This document shows, in pieces, positions 16,034-24,183 of a stretch of DNA of 64,000 bases. The notes beneath the pieces are model-generated. The model was not told the DNA's origin. It saw only the letters and a program-made list of their open reading frames with translations, and did no database searches. This DNA is from Enterocloster clostridioformis (lineage in GTDB: Bacteria > Bacillota > Clostridia > Lachnospirales > Lachnospiraceae). Position 1 is the stretch's first letter. Each line of letters begins with the position of its first letter. The position numbers and the translations under genes are program-made. The stretch spans positions 558,001 to 622,000 of the forward strand of contig NZ_JAIWZC010000001.1 in assembly GCF_020297485.1 (NCBI RefSeq), given 5' to 3'.

Positions 16034-16073
16034 AAAATCCTTTAAATCTTGAAAATGAGATTTAAAGGATTTT
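16034..16073. terminator. Perfect 16-bp inverted repeat
   Basis: AAAATCCTTTAAATCT (16034-16049) and its exact complement (16058-16073) enclose an 8-base loop and end in TTTT on the plus strand and a run of A-complement T on the minus strand. It looks like a bidirectional terminator; it may instead mark the edge of a lost element. The bases 16074-16288 hold no recognisable gene. Confidence 0.5.
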
Positions 16074-16288
16074 GCTTCAGGTTATTTAATTTAAGTCAAA
16101 TTCAAGTGTGCTGCCAAAGCCAATAAAGTGTAAGGGCTCGTTGCTATCTGCTTTATGTAAGAAAGTTGTTGTTGCTAAGCTGATTTGTCATCCATACTGC
16201 TCTGCTTGAATGTCAGGGACTTGCTCTGTATAATGTCAATAAACATTCTACAGAAAGAGAAAGTCCCAGAAGACCCTCCCGCTAAGTT

Positions 16289-16752
16289 GTGTCCTCTGAG
16301 ACTCATGATAAAACCATGATTATTGTATCAGAGTACACGGAATCTGACAAGGGGGATGGCGTAATTACTATCCATTGTAACGAAAATTGTATATGCCCCA
16401 TATGCCGGTCCCCTGTCAGCCACCGTGACTGGAAACCGCGAATCATAAAGCTGGATGGCGGACAGGTGGTGTGGCTGATGATTGAGCGGAGACGGTGTGA
16501 CAATGAGAGCTGCCGGAGGATACCATGAACGAGGATTATCCTTGTGATGAAACCATACGGCGGCGGCACCACTGGCTTATGGCAAACTTCTCCCGGACAG
16601 AAGGTTACTGTCGGCAGGCTATGAGCCTCTTAAGGAATCCCGGACTGGCCGGCGCGGCCATTTTGGAAACAATTAGGAAATCCTGTGACAGGTGGCTTCC
16701 CGCTGTCCTGCGCATGGTCTATAACTCAGGCGGTTTCCTGGTATCCGTCTGA
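16289..16752 (+). pseudogene. DUF6431-type zinc-binding protein, internally deleted
   Basis: The first frame (16289-16528) gives CICPICRSPVSHRDWKPR, IIKLDGGQVVWLMIERRRC and NESCRRI, a zinc-ribbon start. The second frame (16525-16752) gives NEDYPCDETIRRRHHWLMAN, the helix-turn-helix part. In full-length relatives as I recall them, a HELPD...VPYKRY segment and about 30 residues join these; here they are missing and the frame shifts at 16525. Such proteins are often attached to transposase-like elements. The function is unknown. Confidence 0.55.
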
Positions 16753-16830
16753 GTACATCTTATATGCACCCACTTTGTTTTGGCTGTCAGCGCTTTCTGC
16801 GGTATGCTGTCCAAAAAGGAGGTGCATACC

Positions 16831-16923
16831 ATGCAGACAATCAAAAAAGATTTAAACGGGAGGGATAACGAGGCGCTCTCACGCTGTCTGCTCCGCTCAA
16901 TCCTGCCACATCATCTGATGTAA
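16831..16923 (+). CDS. Possible 30-residue peptide
   Basis: ATG at 16831 follows an excellent AAAAGGAGGTG site and encodes MQTIKKDLNGRDNEALSRCL and ten more residues ending HHLM. No family is recognised. It could be the start of a truncated gene. The surrounding intervals 16753-16830 and 16924-17037 show nothing else. Confidence 0.3.
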   Translation: MQTIKKDLNGRDNEALSRCLLRSILPHHLM

Positions 16924-17037
16924 TATTTCTTACATTATAAACAGTTACTCATTATCGGTCAAGCTGTTTGCGGTTTTTAGTCGGGATACATTTATCTTCC
17001 CTTTTTTCGCACTCGGTTTTCCAAGAAATATTTTTCG

Positions 17038-17622
17038 TCAAGCGTCATAGGCAGACTGTTTTCTTTCCTGTATGTAAGTACGCCGCCGTAAAGTCTCCGT
17101 ATCTTTATTCAGCGCAGTTTCCCGAATACCCCTGATATTCCGGTCAGACTGTCCGATACTCTCCGCGTACTCTGTTGTGGAATAGTCATGCACAAACAGG
17201 TAATAGAGCATATTTTTGAGATGCGGCTTTAGTTCCTTCAATATTTCCGACAGATCCGCATCCGTGACAAGCTCATGTATTGTTTCGGGGTGGTCAAATA
17301 TGATATCGAGGAAATCACCTGCAAGCATGAGCCTTTTTAGAACCATGTCATAGGAAGGCTTGCCGGAAACATAAAATTCATCTGCACCCCATTCCAAAGG
17401 AACGGTGGAGCGCCCCGTCTCATGGTCTCTTTCTTTCCGTTCCCTGTTAGCGTCCAGCCTGTCCCACCACCTGATGACTTCCTTAAAATCTTCCTCTGTC
17501 CTTGCGCTTTCCTCAATACGCCGGATAGCAAGAGCGCGGGCTTCACGGTGGAGCATATCCCCGTCCGCTTCCGTTATGAAATCCTGTTCCCTGAATGCCG
17601 GGAGTTCAGCGTATTTTGGCAT
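17038..17622 (-). CDS. Mobile-element protein with sigma-70 region 4-like HTH
   Basis: The 194-residue protein is mostly helical and charged. Near the C-terminus LFVHDYSTTEYAESIGQSDRNIRGIRETALNK reads like a sigma-70 region 4 helix-turn-helix (about residues 143-174). Proteins of this type occur in clostridial conjugative transposons as transcription or conjugation regulators. Neighbouring TnpW-like and DUF6431 remnants support that context. The ribosome binding site (AAAGGA, ten bases before the ATG) is weak. No other function can be read from the sequence. Confidence 0.55.
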   Translation of the reverse strand: MPKYAELPAFREQDFITEADGDMLHREARALAIRRIEESARTEEDFKEVIRWWDRLDANRERKERDHETGRSTVPLEWGADEFYVSGKPSYDMVLKRLMLAGDFLDIIFDHPETIHELVTDADLSEILKELKPHLKNMLYYLFVHDYSTTEYAESIGQSDRNIRGIRETALNKDTETLRRRTYIQERKQSAYDA

Positions 17623-17875
17623 TTATGGTCAGTCCTTTGCAAAAAATAAAATTTTGTAGCTGTTTTTTCAAAAACACTTCCGTTTTTATAGCCGTTTTTC
17701 TCCTATTAGTGAAGGAGTAATTCTTTTTGATTAAAAATCAATTACATGAAAGGAGGAGCAGGCTATGAGGTACGGATAAAACAGAAATCCGGTTACTAAG
17801 TACGGAAGTTAGGGGACTTAACGGTTCCACGAACAATTATAAGGGAAATGCGCGTGATACGCAAGAAAGGATTGC
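17623..17875 (+). other. Decayed conjugative-transposon leader segment
   Basis: An in-frame string GLNGSTNNYKGNARDTQERIA ends at 17877 without a usable start codon. The same kind of string precedes tnpW-like genes in Tn4451/Tn5397-type elements as I recall them. Ribosome binding sites are present near 17750 (AAAGGAGGAG), but the peptide after it stops after four codons. Confidence 0.35.
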
Positions 17876-18103
17876 ATGATGGAGGCAGTAAAATTGAATA
17901 ATGATATGGCAAAGTCCAGCCCTTCTGCGGCTGGCTTTTTTTACCGCAGGATCGGCGGGACGCTTTTCAAGGTCAGGGTATATACAGGTTCGGGATATGC
18001 CGACACGCCTGACGAAAAAATATCCCGCCTGATCTGCAACGAAATGATGACAGGGGGCGGAAACTGTGGTATGATGGATTCACCACAGATGATTCCTCCG
18101 TGA
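17876..18103 (+). CDS. TnpW-like transposon protein, probably truncated
   Basis: The 75-residue frame contains GFFYRRIGGTLFKVRVYTGSGYADTPDEKISRLICNEM, matching small transposon-encoded proteins of the pattern F-x-RxIG-TxFxVxVxFSxTSxETMxDKIxRLIxNE. The last dozen residues (MDSPQMIPP) read into the broken end of an IS66 remnant at about 18093, so the native C-terminus is lost. The role of these proteins is unknown. Confidence 0.55.
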   Translation: MMEAVKLNNDMAKSSPSAAGFFYRRIGGTLFKVRVYTGSGYADTPDEKISRLICNEMMTGGGNCGMMDSPQMIPP

Positions 18104-18225
18104 GTTTTGCAATGGCCGCATCCTTTTCCTGAATGGTTCCAGTCAGGGCTGCAATGGTCGTATTCAGTTGGGCGATCATGTCCTTAAGTTCTGCGAACTG
18201 GATGTCTTTTGCGTCCTGCGGCATT
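18093..18225 (-). pseudogene. IS66 TnpC, N-terminal fragment
   Basis: The frame starts MPQDAKDIQFAELKDMIAQL and continues through a coiled coil (LTGTIQEKDAAIAKLTEE), typical of the TnpC N-terminus. After the last of these residues, near 18093, the reading continues into unrelated DNA. The zinc finger and the DDE core are missing. Confidence 0.75.
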
Positions 18226-18319
18226 GGCTTTCTCCTCTGAAATCTGATAGTTAAATTATACCACCAAATACAGGAAAAATCCAGCAAAACCAATGGTTTT
18301 CGGCATCCCGCAGCAAGTA

Positions 18320-18670
18320 TTATACAGCCATTTCCAGCGCCTTGGGCTGTTCGATCTCCAGGCCTGACATGAGCCAGTCGAACTGCTTCCAGGTGATCGG
18401 TTTCACCTCGTCCCGGCTGCGCGGCCACCGGAAACGCCCCTTTATGTTTCCGTCCAGACGCTTATACAGCAGGCACATGCCGTCTGGCTCTTTGATAAGG
18501 ATTTTGATCCTGTCACACCGCTTCCCACAGAACAGATAGGCGGACATGGTATCTGGCTGGGAATGGAACATATCCTGCACGATGGCGCATAAGCCATCAA
18601 TGGAGCGGCGCATGTCGGATAAGCCGCAGATGACGTAGAGGTTTGTTTTTATAGAGATATCACCGATCAT
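18320..18670 (-). CDS. tnpB: IS66 TnpB of the remnant element
   Basis: The 116-residue protein keeps the signature YVICGLSDMRRSIDGLCAIV, AYLFCGKRCDRIKILIKEPDG and RFRWPRSRDEVKPITWKQFDWL. The frame is complete and overlaps tnpA by 4 bases, as usual for the family. It no longer has a functional partner transposase. Confidence 0.9.
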   Translation of the reverse strand: MIGDISIKTNLYVICGLSDMRRSIDGLCAIVQDMFHSQPDTMSAYLFCGKRCDRIKILIKEPDGMCLLYKRLDGNIKGRFRWPRSRDEVKPITWKQFDWLMSGLEIEQPKALEMAV

Positions 18671-19077
18671 AGCCGACCTCCGATCATAAGCAGGGTTTTT
18701 TCGTACAGGGAAGCATCAACCGGCCCGGAAAACCGGAAAGTGATTCCGTTCGCCGCTATTTCAATGGAAGGGCCGGCATTTTGCGCCGCCTGGACAGGAA
18801 TGAAAGTATTTTCCTGCGGGGCCGACTTGCGGAGGGGATCCTCAGACAGAATATCCACTCTGACAATCTACTGAGCCGGACGGCTATTCGGAACAGATGA
18901 AATAGAAGGTTCCGGAATTGCATAGCACGCTTTCTTACGAAGCCTGCTGATCCAGGTATAAAAAGTGTTTGGGTTGATTCCGTTCTTCCTGCACCAGTCG
19001 CAGTCCGTCAGGCCGCTCCTGCGGCACTCCAATACCAACTGGTATTGTTCTTCAGGGGTTTTCTTTGCGACATACAT
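18667..19077 (-). pseudogene. IS66 TnpA with an in-frame amber codon
   Basis: MYVAKKTPEEQYQLVLECR and the HTH segment CRKNGINPNTFYTWISRLRKK lead to NSRPAQ and a TAG at 18868-18870. The same frame then continues as IVRVDILSEDPLRK and ends ASLYEKTLLMIGGRL, the normal TnpA tail. It is therefore a single-base nonsense change (CAG to TAG is the simplest) rather than a frameshift. AGGAGGTAA stands before the ATG at 19077. Confidence 0.85.
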
Positions 19078-19199
19078 ATGGGTTACCTCCTTTGGGGGAT
19101 TGCAAGCCAATTTGAACAGTAAAATACTTGCACTGTAACCATTATTGCATACTGGAGAGTGGATTGGAAGCCACCCTTAAATTAAGCGCTTACTTTCAG

Positions 19200-19415
19200 A
19201 TTATGCAGAAAACAGCCTTTCATCACGGATATGGTGATTATGTCTTTATTATTAAGGACAACGGCATAGGCATGACGCCGGAATTTGTAAATCATATTTT
19301 TGAACCTTTTGAAAGAGAATCAAGCGCAACAATATCCGGCATAGAAGGTACGGGACTTGGTATGGCTATTACTAAGAATATTGTTGAGATGAACAGAACG
19401 CAGTGGGGCCAAAGA
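19200..19415 (+). pseudogene. Sensor histidine kinase, ATPase-domain scrap
   Basis: Residues DYVFIIKDNGIGMTPEFVNH, IFEPFERE and GIEGTGLGMAITKNIVEM are the G1, F and G2 boxes of a HATPase_c domain from a hybrid-type sensor kinase. Nothing of the HAMP/HisKA part is found upstream, and the frame leaves the homology at about 19400. It lies at the junction with the IS66 remnant. Confidence 0.8.
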
Positions 19416-19522
19416 ATTAAATATAAACTATAAGTTAAATTAAGAGTAACAATTAATATGAGTAATTTGACTTCATGATTCCGCATCCCTAAAATAAAAG
19501 GAGAGGAAGAGAGGTGGGAGAA

Positions 19523-20833
19523 ATGAAGTTTGTAAAGGGAGGAAATGTTTCACGCCTGTTAGAGGGCATTAGTATTCCAAAAATGTTTCACGCAAAGCAG
19601 GCGTTTGATGACGCAAAGATTACTCCTGAGGATATTCCGGCGGTTGTGTACAGGGAACTGTCAAAGCCGGGGATTGGAGAGACAATTAAGCCGGGGATGA
19701 GCATTGCTGTTACGGCAGGAAGCCGGGGAGTGGCAAACGTGAATGTGATTACCAGAGCAATTGTGGATTTCTGCAAGGAAAAGGGAGCTCACCCCTTCAT
19801 TGTACCGGCCATGGGAAGTCATGGAGGAACCCTGGCAGAGGGACAGAAGGAGCTTCTGGCAGGGTATGATATAACAGAGGAATCCATGGGATGTCCCATT
19901 AAATCTTCCATGGAAACCGTACTCCTGGGATATTCCCAATATGGAAAGCCCGTGTATCAGGATAAATATGCCTATGAAGCTGACGGAATCATCATTTCCT
20001 GCCGTATCAAACCACACAATGCCTTCCGCGGTCCCTATGAGAGCGGCGTGTGCAAGATGATGGTGGTGGGACTGGGAAAACAGACGGGCGCGGAGAGTGT
20101 TCACAGCGACGGTCTTGGAAACATGGCCAGGAATCTGCCGGCCAATGCCAGGGTGGTGCTGGAACGTTCCAGTATTCTGTTTGCCATTCCCTGTGTGGAA
20201 AATGCATACGATGAGACATCCATAATAGAAGCCATTCCCAGGGAAGCGATCATGGACAGAGAGCCGGAACTTCTGAAAACCGCGTTTTCCAACATGCCCG
20301 GTATTCTGGTGGGAGAAGCAGATGTTCTGATAGTCAATGAGATAGGGAAAAACTTCAGCGGTACCGGAGTGGACCCCAATATTTCCGGGACCTGGTCAAC
20401 GGAGTTTGGCAAGGGAGGTCTAAAGGTAAAACGGACCTGTTTCCTGGACCTGACAGACTGCTCCCACGGCAATGCCAATGGAATGGGATTGGCGGACATC
20501 ATTACCGCCAGGCTCTATGAAAAGCTGGATCCGGAAGTCATTTATCCTAACTGCTTTACCAGCACAGTACTACGCTCCGGCATGATGCCGCCGGTGGTTG
20601 CCACGGACAAGGAGGCAATTCAGGCATGTATCCGCACGGCTAACCAGATTGACCGGGACAATTGCCGGATAATAAGAATAAAGAATACGCTGCATGTGGG
20701 AGAGATCATGCTTTCACAGGCATACCATGAGGATGTGGTCAGGGGAAGATACAAAGGAGTGACAGCTGTGTCGGAACCAGAAGAGCTGCGGTTTGACCCG
20801 CAGGAGAATCTGATTACGCCAATGCTGTCTTAA
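19523..20833 (+). CDS. LarA-like (lactate racemase N-domain) protein
   Basis: The 436-residue protein has the DUF2088/LarA N-terminal pattern: VTAGSRGVANVNVITRAIVD and VPAMGSHGGTLAEGQKELL, followed by PYESGVCKMMVVGLGKQ and LDLTDCSHGNANGMGLADI. LarA proteins are nickel-pincer enzymes that racemise or epimerise 2-hydroxyacids. No larB, larC or larE is visible nearby, so cofactor supply would have to come from elsewhere, or this is a non-classical homologue. ATG 19523 follows GAGGTGGGAG; a GTG at 19514 is the alternative. It is the first undisturbed chromosomal gene after the mobile region. Confidence 0.75.
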   Translation: MKFVKGGNVSRLLEGISIPKMFHAKQAFDDAKITPEDIPAVVYRELSKPGIGETIKPGMSIAVTAGSRGVANVNVITRAIVDFCKEKGAHPFIVPAMGSHGGTLAEGQKELLAGYDITEESMGCPIKSSMETVLLGYSQYGKPVYQDKYAYEADGIIISCRIKPHNAFRGPYESGVCKMMVVGLGKQTGAESVHSDGLGNMARNLPANARVVLERSSILFAIPCVENAYDETSIIEAIPREAIMDREPELLKTAFSNMPGILVGEADVLIVNEIGKNFSGTGVDPNISGTWSTEFGKGGLKVKRTCFLDLTDCSHGNANGMGLADIITARLYEKLDPEVIYPNCFTSTVLRSGMMPPVVATDKEAIQACIRTANQIDRDNCRIIRIKNTLHVGEIMLSQAYHEDVVRGRYKGVTAVSEPEELRFDPQENLITPMLS

Positions 20834-20916
20834 TGCGGATTAAAAAACTCATTGCATACAAAGGAAAAATCTGCCATAATATCATCAGAATTTGTTTACA
20901 GAAGAAGGGGGGCCAT

Positions 20917-21273
20917 ATGGACTATTTGTATTGCATGCCTGATTTGAACAGCACCAGGGAAAACTGTGAGAAGATACATAACATACTGGCAAGGATGTCC
21001 GACCGGTATAAACTGAACATTGTACCTGAGCCGGTTAAGGCAAAGTATTTCGGCGGCCTGGATTACTACAAGAAATATCGGATTTATAAGGAGATTCGGG
21101 AAATCGGGGGCAACAGCGGGGAAGCATACCTGCAGGCGGATGAGAAAGAGATGATTCTCAGCGTATGTAAGAACCAGCAGGAGCAGGAGCTTATGAAAGG
21201 CTGTATTTATGCGTATTGCTATCCGGCACAGATGGTGCTTAAATCATTCAATGACAGAGATAAAAAGAAATAA
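20917..21273 (+). CDS. Conserved-looking small protein, unknown
   Basis: A 118-residue protein beginning MDYLYCMPDLNSTRENCEKIH, with a repeated tyrosine-rich middle (GGLDYYKKYRIYKEI) and a basic end (NDRDKKK). AAGGGGGG stands six bases before the ATG at 20917; a longer frame from 20833 overlaps the stop of the previous gene and has no ribosome binding site. No family is recognised. It likely shares the larA-like transcript and is followed by a terminator. Confidence 0.65.
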   Translation: MDYLYCMPDLNSTRENCEKIHNILARMSDRYKLNIVPEPVKAKYFGGLDYYKKYRIYKEIREIGGNSGEAYLQADEKEMILSVCKNQQEQELMKGCIYAYCYPAQMVLKSFNDRDKKK

Positions 21274-21293
21274 CCAGCTGATATGACGGACAA

Positions 21294-21325
21294 AGAGAGG
21301 AAGGCTTGCCTGACCTCTCTTTTTT
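21294..21325. terminator. Terminator between convergent genes
   Basis: AGAGAGG (21294-21300) pairs with CCTCTCT (21314-21320) around AAGGCTTGCCTGA, which has its own AGGC/GCCT stem. TTTTT follows. The minus-strand gene ends at 21329, so the hairpin may serve both directions. Confidence 0.85.
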
Positions 21326-21328
21326 GAC

Positions 21329-22069
21329 TCAGGACGTCTTCGGCCCGGTCTCTGGGCCCTGCATGGTCAAATCCACAAAGCGCAGTCCCGGAAGGGAAGA
21401 TGACAGAAGGCCGGGAAGGGGATTCAGCCAGCTTTTGCAGTGGTCCAGGATAATGGCATCGCTGGTGATGACATGCTCCGTTTCCTTGAGGACCGCATCT
21501 GCGTTGGGGACCAGGTGCACCTGGCAATCAATGGCTTCCTCCCGTGCTGTGTCCAAAATCAGGGCCCTCAGCTTCCCCGAATTTGACACGGGACTGTCCA
21601 GATAAAATACAGCTCTTTCAGTCTCCAGTTCCTTCAGCCGGCACAGCAGAAGGCGGATGGCCTCATGGGTTTTGCCGATGATTCGGTATGTCCCCCGAAG
21701 TCCGGCCAAATCCCGGATAGTGCCATCCATACACTTAAGGAGCGTGGAGCCTGAAAGGGCGATTTCCAGCGTTATGATAATATTGAAGCCGTCTATGTGC
21801 ACCTCCTTTCCAGGAACCGGGCCAATGACTTCCCGGTTTCTGCGTAAGGCGGCTGCCTGGCGGGAGGAGGTGGCCCGGACCAGAGCAAGGCGCTGCCGTT
21901 CGGACAGCAGATAGTGATTTCCTGTAAATACAGAGGCATTTTTCATGGGATATCCACGTTCAATCAGATACAGGAGGTCTTTTTGTGCCTGGCACAGCTT
22001 CCCCAGGCTTTCCTCCCTGTAAAAAAATGCCTCATCCTCCGGCACATAACCGCGTCTGACCTGTTCCAT
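21329..22069 (-). CDS. DUF434-domain protein
   Basis: The 246-residue protein contains YREESLGKLCQAQKDLLYLI, ASVFTGNHYLLSERQRLALVR, VHIDGFNIIITLE and FYLDSPVSNSGKLRALI, and ends ADAVLKETEHVITSDAIILD. This combination matches the DUF434 / COG2454 family, whose second half looks like a PIN- or Toprim-like acidic fold (DGFN, LDSPVSNS, SDAIILD). A nuclease-like role is possible but untested. AGGAGG lies eight bases before the ATG at 22069. Confidence 0.65.
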   Translation of the reverse strand: MEQVRRGYVPEDEAFFYREESLGKLCQAQKDLLYLIERGYPMKNASVFTGNHYLLSERQRLALVRATSSRQAAALRRNREVIGPVPGKEVHIDGFNIIITLEIALSGSTLLKCMDGTIRDLAGLRGTYRIIGKTHEAIRLLLCRLKELETERAVFYLDSPVSNSGKLRALILDTAREEAIDCQVHLVPNADAVLKETEHVITSDAIILDHCKSWLNPLPGLLSSSLPGLRFVDLTMQGPETGPKTS

Positions 22070-22171
22070 GTGTGTCCTCCTTTTTGACTGTTGATACAAA
22101 CTGTTTATAGTATAAGATAATTGGAGAGGAATTACAATCCAAAGTATTTTATACTACAACCGGGCGCGGCA

Positions 22172-22180
22172 TGATATAAT
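22172..22180 (+). promoter_or_regulatory. Extended -10 promoter of the ABC-F gene
   Basis: TGATATAAT forms a consensus extended -10 element (TG-N-TATAAT). The -35 position (22152-22157, TACTAC) is poor, which extended -10 promoters tolerate. The ATG lies 64 bases downstream. Confidence 0.5.
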
Positions 22181-22243
22181 ACAGATAACAGCCAGAGAAA
22201 ACACCGGAAAGACAAAAAATATTTTATCACAGAGGACACAGTC

Positions 22244-24130
22244 ATGTTATACCAAATTTCAAACGGAACCGTATCAGTGGGCGGCGAGCTGATTCTCTCC
22301 CACATTGATTTTGAAATACGTGGAAATGAAAAGATAGCAGTGGTGGGTAAGAACGGAGCAGGCAAGACAACCCTGTTAAAACTTGTAGCAGGGGAACTGT
22401 CCTTGGACCGGGATGACAGGCGCGAGGGGGCGGGAATACGGCGTTCGCGCCAGCTCTCAGTAGGGATGCTTTCCCAGCAGGCTTTTAAGGACGGGAGCAG
22501 GACCGTGGAGGAGGAACTTCTGGAGGCATGTCCCTGTCGGGATACCTTTGAGAGGGAACGCTTTGAATACGAGCGTGAGTACGATACACTCTTTACCGGT
22601 TTCGGATTTCCAAAGGAGGATAAGAAAAAGCGGATAAGCCAGTTTTCCGGCGGAGAACAGACCAAGATAGCCTTAATCCGCCTGCTCCTTGAAAAACCGG
22701 ATATACTGCTCCTGGACGAGCCCACCAATCATCTGGATATGGAGACAGCCGGGTGGCTGGAACAGTATATGAAACATTACAAAAACGCGGTGGTAATGGT
22801 TTCCCATGACCGCTTTTTCCTGGACCAGGCTGCGGATGTTGTCTACGAGCTGTCCGGAAAAGTATTGAGACGGTATCCGGGCAATTATACCCATTACCGG
22901 GAAGAAAAGCTGAAGCAGATTCAGCTTCAAAAAAAGGCATATGAGCGCCAGCAGGAGGAGCTGGCCCGCCTGGAAGGTCTGGTGGAACGCTTTAAGCACA
23001 AACCAAATAAGGCTGCATTTGCCAGGGCAAAGAGAAAGACAATGGAGCACATGGAACGTGTGGAAAAACCTCAGGAGGATGATGCTCATATCTTTGCGGG
23101 TGAGATTAATCCTCTGCTGCCTGGAAGCAAGTGGGTATTCAATTCAGAACACCTGAAAATCGGATATGAAAGACCGCTGCTTGAAATTACCATGCGTATA
23201 CGGCGCGGACAGAAGATTGCTCTTTTGGGACCAAATGGAGCGGGTAAGACCACGTTTTTAAAGACCATAGCCGGTTTCCTGCCGCCTCTGGAAGGGAGTT
23301 ATTCTCTGGGAAATCAGACCACCATTGGTTATTTCGACCAGCACAGCGGGGCCATCCAGTCGGAGCAGACTGTTCTGGAGCATTTTACGGCCCAATTTCC
23401 TGCTTTGACGGAGAAGGAGGCCAGAAGCATCCTTGGCGCATATTTGTTTGGCGGAAGGGACGCGCAGAAGAAGGTCAGCACTCTTTCCGGCGGAGAGAAG
23501 GCAAGACTGGTGCTGGCGGAGCTTTTGCAGAGCCGTCCCAATTTCCTGATTCTGGACGAGCCCACCAACCATATGGATATCCGGGCAAAGGAAACGCTGG
23601 AATCCGCGTTTTGTGCCTATAAGGGAACGATTCTGTTTGTGTCCCATGACAGGTATTTTATCCGGCAGGTGGCAGATGCGGTGATGATATTTGAACATCA
23701 ATCCGTGGTGTATTATCCCTTTGGGTATGAGCATTATCTGGAACGTAAGGCCAGGGAGAACCAGAACGGTTCCATGGCAGCACAGATAAAAGCAGAGGAG
23801 CAGGCGCTGATAGCGGGTATGCGCGCGGTGCCAAAGGCGGAACGCCACCGGTTAAGAGAAATACCGGAGGATGAGGCATACCGGGAATGGAACATGCGTC
23901 TGGCGGCCGAACGTCTGGAGCCTGCCGGGAATGCGGTGGAATATCTGACCGGACAGGTGAGGGAACTTAAGGCCATGTGGCAGGGATCCGAAGCGTACTG
24001 GAATGGCGGAGTCTGGGATCGGATGGATGAATATGAAAACCAGTGCCTTCGCCTGAAACAGGCCTGGGAGGAATGGCACAGGGCCTGTATGGAATGGCTG
24101 GATAAGGCTCAGGAGATGGAGGTTTTATAG
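22244..24130 (+). CDS. ABC-F family ATPase
   Basis: The 628-residue protein has two nucleotide-binding domains and no membrane segments. The first holds GKNGAGKTT (35-43), FSGGEQTKIAL and LLLDEPTNHLDM; the second holds GPNGAGKTTFLK, LSGGEKARLVL and LILDEPTNHMDI. A charged linker between them (KKAYERQQEELARLEGL...KHKPNKAAFARAKRK) is the P-site tRNA interaction motif region of ABC-F proteins. A C-terminal coiled-coil tail follows. ABC-F proteins act on the ribosome, either in translation control or in antibiotic protection. The long tail and the unassigned subfamily leave resistance open. The next gene follows after 53 bases. Confidence 0.92.
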   Translation: MLYQISNGTVSVGGELILSHIDFEIRGNEKIAVVGKNGAGKTTLLKLVAGELSLDRDDRREGAGIRRSRQLSVGMLSQQAFKDGSRTVEEELLEACPCRDTFERERFEYEREYDTLFTGFGFPKEDKKKRISQFSGGEQTKIALIRLLLEKPDILLLDEPTNHLDMETAGWLEQYMKHYKNAVVMVSHDRFFLDQAADVVYELSGKVLRRYPGNYTHYREEKLKQIQLQKKAYERQQEELARLEGLVERFKHKPNKAAFARAKRKTMEHMERVEKPQEDDAHIFAGEINPLLPGSKWVFNSEHLKIGYERPLLEITMRIRRGQKIALLGPNGAGKTTFLKTIAGFLPPLEGSYSLGNQTTIGYFDQHSGAIQSEQTVLEHFTAQFPALTEKEARSILGAYLFGGRDAQKKVSTLSGGEKARLVLAELLQSRPNFLILDEPTNHMDIRAKETLESAFCAYKGTILFVSHDRYFIRQVADAVMIFEHQSVVYYPFGYEHYLERKARENQNGSMAAQIKAEEQALIAGMRAVPKAERHRLREIPEDEAYREWNMRLAAERLEPAGNAVEYLTGQVRELKAMWQGSEAYWNGGVWDRMDEYENQCLRLKQAWEEWHRACMEWLDKAQEMEVL

Positions 24131-24183
24131 TCAGGGGCAATACAGGAAAAAGAAGTTTTTGTCAGGCAAAAGGGAGGTTTTCC

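Larger units (their letters stand above)
18093..19140 (-). mobile_element. Remnant of a second IS66-family element
   Basis: In minus orientation it holds tnpA (with a nonsense codon), tnpB and only the first 44 codons of tnpC, cut at about 18093. The upstream end reads GGTTACAGTGCAAGTATT (complement of 19123-19140), a plausible terminus, beyond which a histidine kinase scrap begins. It is a different lineage from the IS66 at 4448-9543, judging by the proteins. Confidence 0.8.

Noticed and set aside
19128..19433. 101-residue frame considered as a small independent kinase-like protein
   Set aside because: Only residues from the HATPase core are conserved. The N-terminal third lies in the IS66 end and the C-terminus leaves the homology, so it is a scrap, not a gene.
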